Source of the DNA: Pseudomonas viridiflava
Lineage (GTDB): Bacteria; Pseudomonadota; Gammaproteobacteria; Pseudomonadales; Pseudomonadaceae
Length of the DNA: 64,000 nt
Assembly: GCF_900591205.1 (NCBI RefSeq)
Contig: NZ_UUPU01000105.1
Span: 62,001 to 126,000, forward strand
Reading direction: 5' to 3'
Part shown: one piece after another, positions 9,147 to 17,949 of the stretch
Layout: each line of letters opens with the position of its first letter
Position numbering within the stretch: position 1 is the first letter of the stretch
The notes under the pieces: generated by a model
Told to the model about the DNA's origin: nothing
The model's input: the letters and a program-made list of their open reading frames with translations, nothing else
Databases searched by the model: none
Position numbers and translations under genes: made by a program

Positions 9147-9534
9147 CGTTAGATCCTTGCACCAGGTCGGAGTGAGAAATAGACGGCAGCAATTCGCAGG
9201 TCGCCAATTGCCAGGCAAAGGTCTGCCAGCGCTTGAGGCGGCAGGCACAGTGAGAGAGTTTTTCCAGGTCACGCAGTGGGCGCCATGCCTGGTCCAGGCA
9301 TGTGGAGCGCCAGTGCCACGGCAGCGCAATGTCGCTGGCGGTGTCGATCAGCAGGCGGAATGAAGTTTCGGCGATCGTCCACGGATGGGTGGCGGTACAA
9401 CACGCCAGGTAGCGCCCCTCGTTGAGGTAATGTTCGATCAGGCGAGGCTCATTGGGATCAAGGCCACAGCGAATCTGACGACTCATCCAGCGCCAGCTCT
9501 CCAGGTAAGGATCCTCATGCAGGACAGAACTCAT
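9139..9534 (-). CDS. fagA: FagA, Fur-associated protein of unknown function
   Basis: 131 residues from the ATG at 9534 (a GTG at 9543 would add three). It is rich in Trp, Cys and His (for example ACCTATHPWT and CACRLKRW), soluble and without a signal peptide. It is the first gene behind two strong Fur-box matches and leads into fumC, orfX and sodA, exactly as in P. aeruginosa. No Shine-Dalgarno sequence is obvious before either start. The biochemical function is unknown; recognition rests on position and length. Confidence 0.82.
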   Translation of the reverse strand: MSSVLHEDPYLESWRWMSRQIRCGLDPNEPRLIEHYLNEGRYLACCTATHPWTIAETSFRLLIDTASDIALPWHWRSTCLDQAWRPLRDLEKLSHCACRLKRWQTFAWQLATCELLPSISHSDLVQGSNDE

Positions 9535-9549
9535 GATCCACACTCATTC

Positions 9550-9568
9550 GGTAATGATATTTATTATT
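9550..9568. promoter_or_regulatory. Fur box 1 upstream of fagA
   Basis: The 19-mer GGTAATGATATTTATTATT matches the Fur consensus GATAATGATAATCATTATC at 15 of 19 positions. It lies 16 bases before the fagA ATG, where bound Fur-Fe2+ would block transcription of fagA-fumC-orfX-sodA. Confidence 0.8.
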
Positions 9569-9571
9569 AAA

Positions 9572-9586
9572 TGATATTGAGAATCA
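9572..9586. promoter_or_regulatory. Fur box 2 upstream of fagA
   Basis: TGATATTGAGAATCA fits the 7-1-7 form of the Fur site (TGATAAT-N-ATTATCA), with one half less well conserved. It is 3 bases from box 1, so two Fur dimers could bind side by side. Confidence 0.7.
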
Positions 9587-9626
9587 ACGCAATGGCGGCA
9601 TCGTGCTTCACCTGAAATGCGGACAC

Positions 9627-9665
9627 AAAAAAAGCGCGCTATCCGTGGGGATAGCGCGCTTTTTA
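9627..9665 (-). terminator. Rho-independent terminator of pmbA
   Basis: A near-perfect 15-bp stem (AAAAGCGCGCTATCC / GGATAGCGCGCTTTT) with a GTGG loop, flanked by A-runs and T-runs, lies 15 bases after the pmbA stop. It is symmetrical enough to work in both directions and insulates pmbA from the divergent fagA promoter. Confidence 0.88.
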
Positions 9666-9679
9666 GCGGAACGTGCGGA

Positions 9680-11026
9680 TCAGCTGCCGGCGACGGTCAT
9701 CCGCTCGATCAATACCGAACCGGTGCGAATGTTGCTGCGCAGCTCCAGGTCATTCCCAACGGCGACAATCTGTTTGAACATATCGCGCATGTTGCCGGCG
9801 ATGGTGACTTCCTGAACCGCGAATTGAATCTCGCCGTTCTCCACCCAAAAACCCGCCGCGCCACGGGAGTAATCGCCCGTGACCATGTTCAGGCCGTGAC
9901 CCATCAATTCGGTCACCAGCAGGCCACGCCCCATACGCCGCAACAGCGCGGCCTGGTCTTCATCGCCATGGGTCACGAACAGGTTATGCACGCCGCCGGA
10001 GTTGGCGGTGCTTGGCAGGCCAAGCTTGCGCCCGGCGTAAGTGCCCAGTACGTAGGACACCAACTCGCCCTTCTCGACGAACGGTTTGGCATAGGTCGCC
10101 AGGCCATCACCGTCGAACGCCGAGCTGCCCATGGCCCGCATCAGGTGCGGACGCTCATCAATGGTCAGCCATTGCGGAAACAGTTTCTGGCCGATTGCCC
10201 CCTCAAGGAACGAGGATTTGCGGTACAGGTTACCGCCGGAAATCGCCCCCAGAAAGCTGCCAAACAAGCCACCGGCCAGCTCGGCCGAAAACAGTACCGG
10301 CACTTCGCACGTCGGCACCGGGCGTGCGCCCAACCGGCTCGCAGCGCGTTGCGCAGCGCGCTGGCCAATGCTGACCGGGTCCGCCAGCAATTCGCCCTGG
10401 CGGCTCACGTCGTACCAGTAGTCACGCTGCATCTGGCCATCGGCCTCGGCGATCATCACACAGCTCAAGCTATGGCGAGTGGACGCATAGCCGCCGATAA
10501 ATCCATGGCTATTGCCGTATACGCGGCAACCTTGATGAGTGCTCAACGTGGTGCCATCAGCGTTCTTGATGCGCGGATCAGCGTCGAACGCCGCCGCCTC
10601 ACAAATCAGTGCCTGCTCGATGGCCTGCTCAGGCGTAATATCCCAGGCATGGAACAGGTCAAAGTCCTTCAGGTCCTTGGCCATCAGCGCCTTGTCAGCC
10701 AGGCCCGAGCTTTCATCTTCGGAGGTGTGCTTGGCAATCGCCAAGGCGGCGGCGACCGTTTCGCGAATCGCCTCCGGACCGCTGGCCGAGGTGCTGGCCG
10801 AGCCCTTGCGCTGCCCCACGTACAAGGTGATGCCAAACCCCTGGTCACGGTTGAATTCAACGGTTTCCACTTCCCGCTGACGCACCGAAGTCGACAGCCC
10901 CTGTTCCAACGACACAGCCACCTCGCAGGCACTGGCCCCCTGGCGCTTGGCCTCGGCAAGGATCTGCTCGACTTGTTCCTGCAGTGCCGGTAACGCTTGC
11001 GGACCGACGCTTTGGGCTGCACTCAT
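9680..11026 (-). CDS. pmbA: PmbA/TldE, TldD-partner metalloprotease subunit
   Basis: 448 residues of the TldD/PmbA family. The protein lacks the HExxxH motif seen in its partner TldD, which is normal for TldE; the heterodimer forms a chamber that unfolds and cleaves peptides such as microcin precursors and CcdA. The ATG at 11026 has GGAG eight bases upstream; a GTG at 11038 is possible but overlaps that site. tldD lies 0.7 kb away on the same strand, with yjgA between them in the other direction. Confidence 0.95.
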   Translation of the reverse strand: MSAAQSVGPQALPALQEQVEQILAEAKRQGASACEVAVSLEQGLSTSVRQREVETVEFNRDQGFGITLYVGQRKGSASTSASGPEAIRETVAAALAIAKHTSEDESSGLADKALMAKDLKDFDLFHAWDITPEQAIEQALICEAAAFDADPRIKNADGTTLSTHQGCRVYGNSHGFIGGYASTRHSLSCVMIAEADGQMQRDYWYDVSRQGELLADPVSIGQRAAQRAASRLGARPVPTCEVPVLFSAELAGGLFGSFLGAISGGNLYRKSSFLEGAIGQKLFPQWLTIDERPHLMRAMGSSAFDGDGLATYAKPFVEKGELVSYVLGTYAGRKLGLPSTANSGGVHNLFVTHGDEDQAALLRRMGRGLLVTELMGHGLNMVTGDYSRGAAGFWVENGEIQFAVQEVTIAGNMRDMFKQIVAVGNDLELRSNIRTGSVLIERMTVAGS

Positions 11027-11134
11027 GGTTTTCTCCACTCAAATTCTGCTTTCGGTTAAGGCCATCGAGCGACCGGGCCGGACAAGCGGCCCCCGACTGG
11101 TTATCATGGCGGCGTTTCTTTGCGGACTGCCACC

Positions 11135-11656
11135 ATGGTTGATTCTTACGACGACTCCCTCGATGGGGAGAAAAGCAAAACCCAGGTCAAACGTGAGCTG
11201 CATGCTCTGGTTGACCTCGGCGAGCGCCTTACAACGCTCAAGAAAGACTTGATTGCAAAACTGCCACTGACCGACGAAATGCGCCGGGCGCTTGCGGATG
11301 CACCCAAGCACACCGCGAATATCGCGCGTAAACGGCACATCATGTTTATCGGCAAGCTGATGCGCGATCAGGACACTGACGCGATTCTGGCCTTGCTTGA
11401 TCAAACCGATGCCTCCACTCGCCAGTACAACGAACGCTTCCATAACCTGGAGCGTTGGCGTGACCGCCTGATCTCGGGCGATGACGCGGTGCTGGAGAAA
11501 TTCGTGCTGGACTACCCGGATGCGGACCGCCAGCAATTGCGCTCCCTGATCCGCCAGGCCCAGCACGAGCAGGCGCATAACAAGGCGCCGGCCACCAGCC
11601 GTAAAATCTTCAAGTACATCCGAGAGCTGGACGAGACTCAACGCGGCCTGCGCTGA
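11135..11656 (+). CDS. yjgA: YjgA/DarP, 50S subunit maturation factor (DUF615)
   Basis: 173 residues, strongly basic and helical. Family landmarks are SKTQVKRELHALVDLGERL at the start and HNKAPATSRKIFKYIREL near the end. YjgA (DarP) associates with late 50S ribosomal precursors. The ATG at 11135 (MVDSYDD) is the first ATG of the frame. It is the only plus-strand gene between pmbA and tldD, a conserved arrangement in Pseudomonas. The hairpin at 11667-11689 follows the stop. Confidence 0.93.
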   Translation: MVDSYDDSLDGEKSKTQVKRELHALVDLGERLTTLKKDLIAKLPLTDEMRRALADAPKHTANIARKRHIMFIGKLMRDQDTDAILALLDQTDASTRQYNERFHNLERWRDRLISGDDAVLEKFVLDYPDADRQQLRSLIRQAQHEQAHNKAPATSRKIFKYIRELDETQRGLR

Positions 11657-11666
11657 TCCTCTTCCC

Positions 11667-11689
11667 CGGGTGGCGGTCTGCGCCACCCG
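11667..11689. terminator. Hairpin between convergent yjgA and tldD
   Basis: A 9-bp perfect stem (CGGGTGGCG / CGCCACCCG) around GTCTG lies in the 45-base gap between the two stop codons. It lacks a clear T-run on either strand, so its termination strength is uncertain. Confidence 0.5.
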
Positions 11690-11701
11690 AAGCTCCACCT
11701 C

Positions 11702-13144
11702 TTACGACCCCGTGCCACCCACGGTGATCGCATCAATTTTCAGCGTTGGCTGGCCGACACCGACCGGCACCGACTGCCCATCCTTGCCGCACGTGCCCAC
11801 GCCACTGTCCAGCGACAGGTCGTTACCGACCATCGACACCTTGCTCATGGCTTCCGGCCCGTTACCAATCAACGTTGCACCTTTGACCGGCGCGGTGATC
11901 TTGCCGTCTTCGATCAGGTACGCCTCGCTGGTGGAGAACACGAATTTGCCGCTGGTGATATCCACCTGGCCACCGCCGAGGTTGGCGCAGTAGATCCCGC
12001 GTTTGACCGAGGCGATGATTTCCGCCGGGTCGCTTTCGCCACCCAGCATGTAGGTGTTGGTCATGCGCGGCATCGGCAGGTGCGCGTAGGATTCGCGACG
12101 ACCGTTACCGGTACGCGCCACACCCATCAGGCGAGCGTTGAGCTTGTCTTGCATGTAGCCCTTGAGCACGCCGTTTTCGATCAGGGTGGTGCACTCGGTC
12201 GGCGTGCCTTCGTCGTCGACGCTCAGCGAGCCACGGCGACCGGCCAGGGTGCCGTCATCGACAATTGTGCACAGCTTGGACGCAACCATCTCGCCCATGC
12301 GCCCGCTGTAGGCCGAACTGCCCTTGCGGTTGAAGTCGCCTTCCAGGCCATGGCCTACCGCTTCGTGCAGCAACACGCCGGACCAGCCCGAGCCCAACAC
12401 CACCGGCAACGTTCCGGCCGGCGCCGGGATGGCTTCCAGGTTGACCAACGCCTGGCGCAGCGCTTCACGGGCATAGCCCATGGCGCGGTCTTCGGTGAGG
12501 AAATAACGGTAGTCGGTACGCCCGCCGCCGCCGTGCCCGCCGCGCTCGCGACGGCCGTTCTGTTCAACGATCACACTGACATTGAAACGCACCAGCGGCC
12601 GCACATCCGCCGCCAGCCCGCCGTCGGTGGATGCCACCAGGATGCGCTCCCACACACCGGCCATGCTCACGGTGACTTGCTGGATACGTGGGTCGAGGGC
12701 ACGCGTGGCGGCGTCGATACGCTTTAGCAAATCGACCTTTTCCGCACGGCTGATCACTTCCAGAGGGTTATCCGGTGCGTACAACTGGGCCACATCCTGG
12801 GTGCTGAATGCCTGCACGGTGCCATTTTGACCAGCACGGGAAATCGAGCGCGCCGCACGCGCCGCCAGGCCCAAGGCTTCCAGGGTGATGGCGTTGCTGT
12901 AGGCAAAACCGGTTTTCTCACCGGATTGCGCACGTACACCCACGCCCTGGTCAAGGTTGAAACTGCCTTCCTTGACGATGCCGTCTTCCAGGGCCCACGA
13001 CTCGGAAATCTGCCCCTGGAAATACAGGTCGGCCGCGTCGATGCCCGGCCCGGCCAGATCGCCAAGCACGGTTTGCAAACTTTCGATGGTCACGCCACCG
13101 GGTGCCAGGAGGTGTTCACTGACTGAGGACAACAACTCGCTCAT
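11702..13144 (-). CDS. tldD: TldD, metalloprotease subunit of TldD/PmbA
   Basis: 480 residues. The zinc-binding motif HEAVGH is at 260-265, followed by GLEGDF, as in all active TldD proteins. With PmbA it degrades or matures small unfolded peptides in the cytoplasm. The start at 13144 (MSELLSS) matches the family; the frame is open further upstream into the nitrilase gene end but without homology. The nitrilase gene is 16 bases upstream on the same strand, so the two, and perhaps yhdP, form one transcript. Confidence 0.96.
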   Translation of the reverse strand: MSELLSSVSEHLLAPGGVTIESLQTVLGDLAGPGIDAADLYFQGQISESWALEDGIVKEGSFNLDQGVGVRAQSGEKTGFAYSNAITLEALGLAARAARSISRAGQNGTVQAFSTQDVAQLYAPDNPLEVISRAEKVDLLKRIDAATRALDPRIQQVTVSMAGVWERILVASTDGGLAADVRPLVRFNVSVIVEQNGRRERGGHGGGGRTDYRYFLTEDRAMGYAREALRQALVNLEAIPAPAGTLPVVLGSGWSGVLLHEAVGHGLEGDFNRKGSSAYSGRMGEMVASKLCTIVDDGTLAGRRGSLSVDDEGTPTECTTLIENGVLKGYMQDKLNARLMGVARTGNGRRESYAHLPMPRMTNTYMLGGESDPAEIIASVKRGIYCANLGGGQVDITSGKFVFSTSEAYLIEDGKITAPVKGATLIGNGPEAMSKVSMVGNDLSLDSGVGTCGKDGQSVPVGVGQPTLKIDAITVGGTGS

Positions 13145-13160
13145 AGGTTTGGCCTTAAAT

Positions 13161-14009
13161 TCATCGTTCTGAAGCAGGTCGCTGCGCGCCCTGCGAGAAA
13201 AAGCGCCGATGGTTGACCACCGGCATGCGCGCCCGTATCGACGCCTGTTCACTGCTATCGCGTTCGGCCAGCAGCACCGCTTCGCCTTGATCCTGTTGGG
13301 TCAGCACACGCCCCCACGGGTCAACAATCGCCGCGTGGCCGTAGGTTTCCCGTGGCCCCGGATGCACCCCGCCCTGCGCGGCCGCCAGCAGGTAGCACTG
13401 GGTCTCGATGGCCCGTGCGCGAATCAGCACGTCCCAGTGTGCGGCGCCGGTCACCGCCGTAAACGCCGAGGGCGCGGTGATCAATTCAGCCCCCGCCGCA
13501 CGCAGCTCGCTGTACAGCTCCGGGAAACGCAGGTCGTAACACACCGTCAGACCCAACCGGCCCACCGGTGTATCCACTACCACCACGTTGCCCCCGAAAG
13601 CATAGTCATCGGATTCGCGATAGCGACCGCGGGCATCGGCTACATCGACATCGAACAAATGCAGCTTGTCGTAACGAGCGACGATTTCGCCCTGATCATC
13701 AATCAGCAGCGAGCAGGCATTCACCTTAGCGTCGGGTTGGTCCTTGGGCGGCAGCGGCAAAGTGCCGGCCACTATCCATAAGGTGAGGTCGCGGGCGGTC
13801 TGTTTCAACCATGGCAGGATCGGGCCTTCGCCCAATGCTTCGGCGCGACCGATAGCGGCCACGTCACGGCGGCCCATGGCGGCAAAGTTCTCCGGCAATA
13901 CCGCCAACTTCGCACCGCCCGCCGCCGCTTGCTCCAGCAAGCGCCGGGCCTGGGCCAGGTTGGCCAGCACATCACTCTGGCTGACCATTTGAATTACCGC
14001 AAAGGACAT
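13161..14009 (-). CDS. Carbon-nitrogen hydrolase (nitrilase/omega-amidase family)
   Basis: 282 residues with the full Glu-Lys-Cys triad of the nitrilase superfamily: Glu40 in VLPENF, Lys115 in YDKLHLFD and Cys157 in TVCYDLRFPEL. The sequence is of the NIT1/NIT2 (deaminated-glutathione or omega-amidase) branch, and the substrate cannot be fixed from sequence. It lies between yhdP and tldD in all pseudomonads I recall, suggesting a housekeeping repair role. The start at 14009 (MSFAVIQM) is the family start. Confidence 0.92.
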   Translation of the reverse strand: MSFAVIQMVSQSDVLANLAQARRLLEQAAAGGAKLAVLPENFAAMGRRDVAAIGRAEALGEGPILPWLKQTARDLTLWIVAGTLPLPPKDQPDAKVNACSLLIDDQGEIVARYDKLHLFDVDVADARGRYRESDDYAFGGNVVVVDTPVGRLGLTVCYDLRFPELYSELRAAGAELITAPSAFTAVTGAAHWDVLIRARAIETQCYLLAAAQGGVHPGPRETYGHAAIVDPWGRVLTQQDQGEAVLLAERDSSEQASIRARMPVVNHRRFFSQGAQRPASER

Positions 14010-14057
14010 GGGCCGACACTCCATACAAGGCATGCGGCCATGCTACTCCACAGGCTC

Positions 14058-17000
14058 TCAGTTTGGTTTTTCAAATGGCTTGTCGAAAGTGATTTTTGGA
14101 TCCTTCCAGGGGCCTTCTACCTTGTATTGCACGCTGGCAAAGCGCGCAACACGGTCACCGATCAGCTTGTCGATCAGGAACAACGCGCCGCCAATGGCAG
14201 GCGCACCGACAATCAACGCGGCAATCGGCAGGTTATTGGTGACCGGCAGGGTGACCAGCAACTTGGCGTCGACACGGTCTGCCACCAGGTCCAGGGTGCC
14301 ATTGAGTTCCAGGTTGGTGGAGGGCCCGGTCATGGTGATGGGCTCACGGGTCACAAACACACCATCACTGGCCGCCAGCAAACCTTTGACCCGGTCATAA
14401 CTCAACCCTTTACCGAGCAAATCAGAGAAGTCCAGCCGCAGACGACGGCCGATGGAGTTGAAGTTAAGCAGGCCGAACACCCGCAGCGCCTGGGCGCCAC
14501 CTTCCACCTCAACGAACTGGCCCTTGCGGAACGCCGCATCCAGGCTGCCGGAAAAGCGCTTGGGCCCGACCCAGGCCGGTGAACCCGGCCAGCGACCGTC
14601 CACGTCCACGTGAAACTCTTCACTGGTCACGCTCGGTGCAAACCCCCAGCCCTTGAGCACATCGCCAATATTCTTGCCATCCAGACGCCCCTTGTACCAG
14701 CTGCTGCTGGCCCCCGGCGCGCCCTCCCAACCACCGGCACCCTTGAGCTGCATGCCCTTGAGCCCCAGGTCCAGGGTGTTGAAGGCCAAGCCTTTGGCGG
14801 TTGGACGGATTTTCAGCGACCAGGCCCCAACCAGGTCGGGCCCCTGGAACAGTTGATCAATGGCGATATCGAGTGCCGGAATATCCTTGGGATCAATATC
14901 AGCCAACGGGTCCGGTGCATTTTCGTCAGCCTGCACAGTCGGGTCCACCGCCGGCAGCTTCACGTATTGCAGGTTGATCGCAATCGGCGCGCCCTTGGCA
15001 TCCGGCAGGTTCACCGCGCCTTTGGCTTGCTGGCTGTCGAGCTGCAAGCCCCAGGCAGCGGGTTTACGGTCCAGTTGCAGGCTGACCTGGTCAAACTGAG
15101 TGCCGAAGCCGGTCAGTTTGCCGACCTTGAAGTCGGCGCCGCTGAGCAGTTGCTTGGCACTGCCGCCTGGGTCATTGCCGGCGTAGCGGTCGACCAGTTT
15201 TTTCCACGGGTCGATATCCAGCTCCGAGAGCACGCCGCGAATACGCAGGCCCTTGCCGGCGGGCAGTAGAGCATCACCGTCACCGAGGAACAGCTCGCCG
15301 CGACCCTCATTGAATTTGTCTGGCGGCGCGGCAAAGGTGAAGTTTGCCAACTCGCCATAATCGAACCAATAACGGCGCTCGGCGCCCTGCAAGGTCATGC
15401 GGAACGTGCTGTCACGCCCCTGGCTGGCCGGCATGCCGAACGGTGCCGGCAAATCCACGACGACCCCTTTGAGGTTGGAATTGACCATCAACTGGCTGTC
15501 GGCGCCGTCCAGATTGACCTGCAACTGGTACGGTATATCCCCGGACACCGGCAGCGGCTGGCTGATTTTCAGCCAATCCGTCAGCCGCTTGACCGTGACC
15601 TGGCCCTTGGCCGTGATCCGGGTGCTGATATCGCCGGGCTTGCCCTCGGCAAAAATCTGCGCAGTGACAGGCCGGTCGAACGCTTGGGCCGTAATGTTCT
15701 GCCCGCTAAGGCCCTTGGCGCTGTCGAAGCGGAATTCGCCCTTGAGTTGCGTCAGGTCCAGGGTAGGTTCGGCCAATTGCAGGCGCGCCTTGTCGGTCTG
15801 AAAGTCCACTACGATCTTGGGCTCGGTGCCTTTGGCCAGCGCAATATCCAGGTCCAGCTTGCCTTGCAGGTCGCCTTCGCCTTTCCAACCGGCAAAGGTC
15901 GATGCGGTGCCGATCGGCGCTTCCTGCAGGATTTTCAGGCCGTCGCCAAGCCCGCCGGCAAAACCGCCAGTGAGCAGCAGATGGCTGTCCTTGCCCGCCG
16001 GCGCGTGGGGAATATTGACGTAGATATCCTTGACCTTGGTGTCGAGCAACTGGCCCTTGCTGGCCAGGATGCGCACGCCGCTCTCTTCGACAAACACTTC
16101 GCCCTTGACCTTGCTCACGTGCGGCCAACCCGGCTGGAATGCCAGCTCGGCGTCATGCACTTTGAAGAACAGGCTGATATTGCGCGAAGCCGGCAGCGCG
16201 TCGTGATTCAACGAGCCCTGGTACTGGAAGAAGCCTTGCTCGACCGCGCCCTTTAAAATCGCCGTGCGCAGCCATTCGTCGAGGGCCGGACTGAGCACCG
16301 CAGGCAGGTACTTGGGCGTGAACTTCCCATCGCCATCGACCATGCCGACCCGTAGGTCCATGTAGTCTTCCTGGCTGTGGTCGAAATGCAGGCGAATCAG
16401 AAAATCGGCGGCGATCTTGCCCTCTTCGCCCAGCACCTTGATATACGGTGCGATCAGGGTGAAGCCTTCTTTATCCAGCTTCCAGGTCAGGCGTGCATTG
16501 GCCTGGATGTATTGCCAGGGCTTGGCGAAGATCGGGTCCAGGTGCAAGGAGAAATCCTTGCTGTCCATGCGCAACTCGCCATGGCCCAAGTCACCACTGA
16601 TGCTGCCGGAGACGTTGCGCGCCGCCGGTGCACCGAAATACGCATCAAACCCCACGCGCTCAAGGTTGGCGGCGAAACTGACTTTCTGGTCGGTAGTGTC
16701 CTGGGGGCGAAAATCCACCAGGACATTGCGCAGCAGGCCGGTGGCCTTGAGGTGCTCGACGGTTTTGGCGAAGCCTTCCGGCAATGGCGCCAGGGCGTTC
16801 AACAATGGCGTGATCGGGGTCAGGTCGAGACGGTCGGCCTGTAACTTCCAGACCTCCAGGGTTTTGTCGGTCGCAAGGCTTTGCTGCAACTGCAGGCGCG
16901 ATTCCCAGCGGGTCTCGCCCAGGTTCATCGCCAGCGAATCGAACAACACCTTGAGGCCGGTCTGACTGCGTTGCAGGTAGGCGGTCAGCGCAAGGTTCTC

Positions 17001-17873
17001 GATATGCACCGGCTTGCGGTCGGCGTAACTGCCCTTCACTTGTGGCGAATTGAGGCGCACCACCGCGCTTTGCACGGTGCCCTTGGCCCAGCTCAGCCAG
17101 AATTCACCGCCGGCCTTAAACTGTGTGAGCTTCCATTGCTGGGTAAGCCTGGCCGGAATCCACTTGGCCCAATCGCTCTGGGGCAGGCTCAGGTATGCCT
17201 CGACTTCGCCCTCCTTCCATTGGCTCGCACGAATGCGGCTGCGCAGGCTCAGGGCGAGTGGCTGGCCATCGGGCAGGGTCAGGCGGGCGTCAAGCCGTTG
17301 GCGAGTGGCGCCGGTGTGCAAACTCAGCCCCACATAAGTCAGGGTCAGCGGCGCCTGGTCAAACGGTTGCAGGGTGACCTGGCTGTCGAGCAGCGATACG
17401 CGCTTGACCAGTTGCATGCGTTTGAGCAACTGCTCCGGATCCAGCGGCTGGTCGTCCTGCACCGGTACGCCTTGCAGCGCCCAGTGGCCGTCCTTGTCTT
17501 CCTTGACGCTCAATTGCAGGCCGCTGACTTCCAGATGCGCAATGCGCACTTCACGCGCCAGCAGGCTGGCCCAGATATCCGGCACCACTTCAACCTGGTC
17601 CAGGCGCAGGGCACTGCTGCCCTCGCCGACCATCACGTCGTGGGCCAGCAATACCGGGGCAAAGCCGCTCCAGCGCCCTTCCAGGCTGCCGATGTGCAGC
17701 GGCATGTCCACCGCGGCCTGGGCCTTGGCTTCAACTTCTGCACGGTATTCAGCCACCAGCGGGGTCAATTCACGACCCAGGCTCACGTACACCGCTGCCA
17801 ATACCAGCAGCAAGGCACACAGGCCCAGGCCCCAACGGGTCAAAGCGGCAAAAAAGCGTATCAGACGCTCCAT
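14058..17873 (-). CDS. yhdP: YhdP, giant AsmA-like envelope protein (DUF3971)
   Basis: 1271 residues. An N-terminal membrane anchor lies at about residues 11-30 (RWGLGLCALLLVLAAVYVSL), followed by a long periplasmic region of repeated beta-rich AsmA/DUF3971 units. The C-terminus has the conserved GNLPIAA-type stretch and ends in KPFEKPN. YhdP with TamB and YdbH is thought to bridge the periplasm and carry phospholipids to the outer membrane. The length is normal (E. coli 1266). It follows rng by 76 bases on the same strand; the nitrilase starts 48 bases downstream. Confidence 0.93.
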   Translation of the reverse strand: MERLIRFFAALTRWGLGLCALLLVLAAVYVSLGRELTPLVAEYRAEVEAKAQAAVDMPLHIGSLEGRWSGFAPVLLAHDVMVGEGSSALRLDQVEVVPDIWASLLAREVRIAHLEVSGLQLSVKEDKDGHWALQGVPVQDDQPLDPEQLLKRMQLVKRVSLLDSQVTLQPFDQAPLTLTYVGLSLHTGATRQRLDARLTLPDGQPLALSLRSRIRASQWKEGEVEAYLSLPQSDWAKWIPARLTQQWKLTQFKAGGEFWLSWAKGTVQSAVVRLNSPQVKGSYADRKPVHIENLALTAYLQRSQTGLKVLFDSLAMNLGETRWESRLQLQQSLATDKTLEVWKLQADRLDLTPITPLLNALAPLPEGFAKTVEHLKATGLLRNVLVDFRPQDTTDQKVSFAANLERVGFDAYFGAPAARNVSGSISGDLGHGELRMDSKDFSLHLDPIFAKPWQYIQANARLTWKLDKEGFTLIAPYIKVLGEEGKIAADFLIRLHFDHSQEDYMDLRVGMVDGDGKFTPKYLPAVLSPALDEWLRTAILKGAVEQGFFQYQGSLNHDALPASRNISLFFKVHDAELAFQPGWPHVSKVKGEVFVEESGVRILASKGQLLDTKVKDIYVNIPHAPAGKDSHLLLTGGFAGGLGDGLKILQEAPIGTASTFAGWKGEGDLQGKLDLDIALAKGTEPKIVVDFQTDKARLQLAEPTLDLTQLKGEFRFDSAKGLSGQNITAQAFDRPVTAQIFAEGKPGDISTRITAKGQVTVKRLTDWLKISQPLPVSGDIPYQLQVNLDGADSQLMVNSNLKGVVVDLPAPFGMPASQGRDSTFRMTLQGAERRYWFDYGELANFTFAAPPDKFNEGRGELFLGDGDALLPAGKGLRIRGVLSELDIDPWKKLVDRYAGNDPGGSAKQLLSGADFKVGKLTGFGTQFDQVSLQLDRKPAAWGLQLDSQQAKGAVNLPDAKGAPIAINLQYVKLPAVDPTVQADENAPDPLADIDPKDIPALDIAIDQLFQGPDLVGAWSLKIRPTAKGLAFNTLDLGLKGMQLKGAGGWEGAPGASSSWYKGRLDGKNIGDVLKGWGFAPSVTSEEFHVDVDGRWPGSPAWVGPKRFSGSLDAAFRKGQFVEVEGGAQALRVFGLLNFNSIGRRLRLDFSDLLGKGLSYDRVKGLLAASDGVFVTREPITMTGPSTNLELNGTLDLVADRVDAKLLVTLPVTNNLPIAALIVGAPAIGGALFLIDKLIGDRVARFASVQYKVEGPWKDPKITFDKPFEKPN

Positions 17874-17949
17874 GTCAGGCGACCCTCAAAGCAGTAAGCG
17901 GACAGCAGATCAAGGTCTGCCGGTCTCGTATAAAGAAAGCGACTGGGGA

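Noticed and set aside
9617..10993. A 458-codon open frame opposite pmbA
   Set aside because: pmbA is clearly the coding strand; the frame begins in the terminator and has no recognisable domain.
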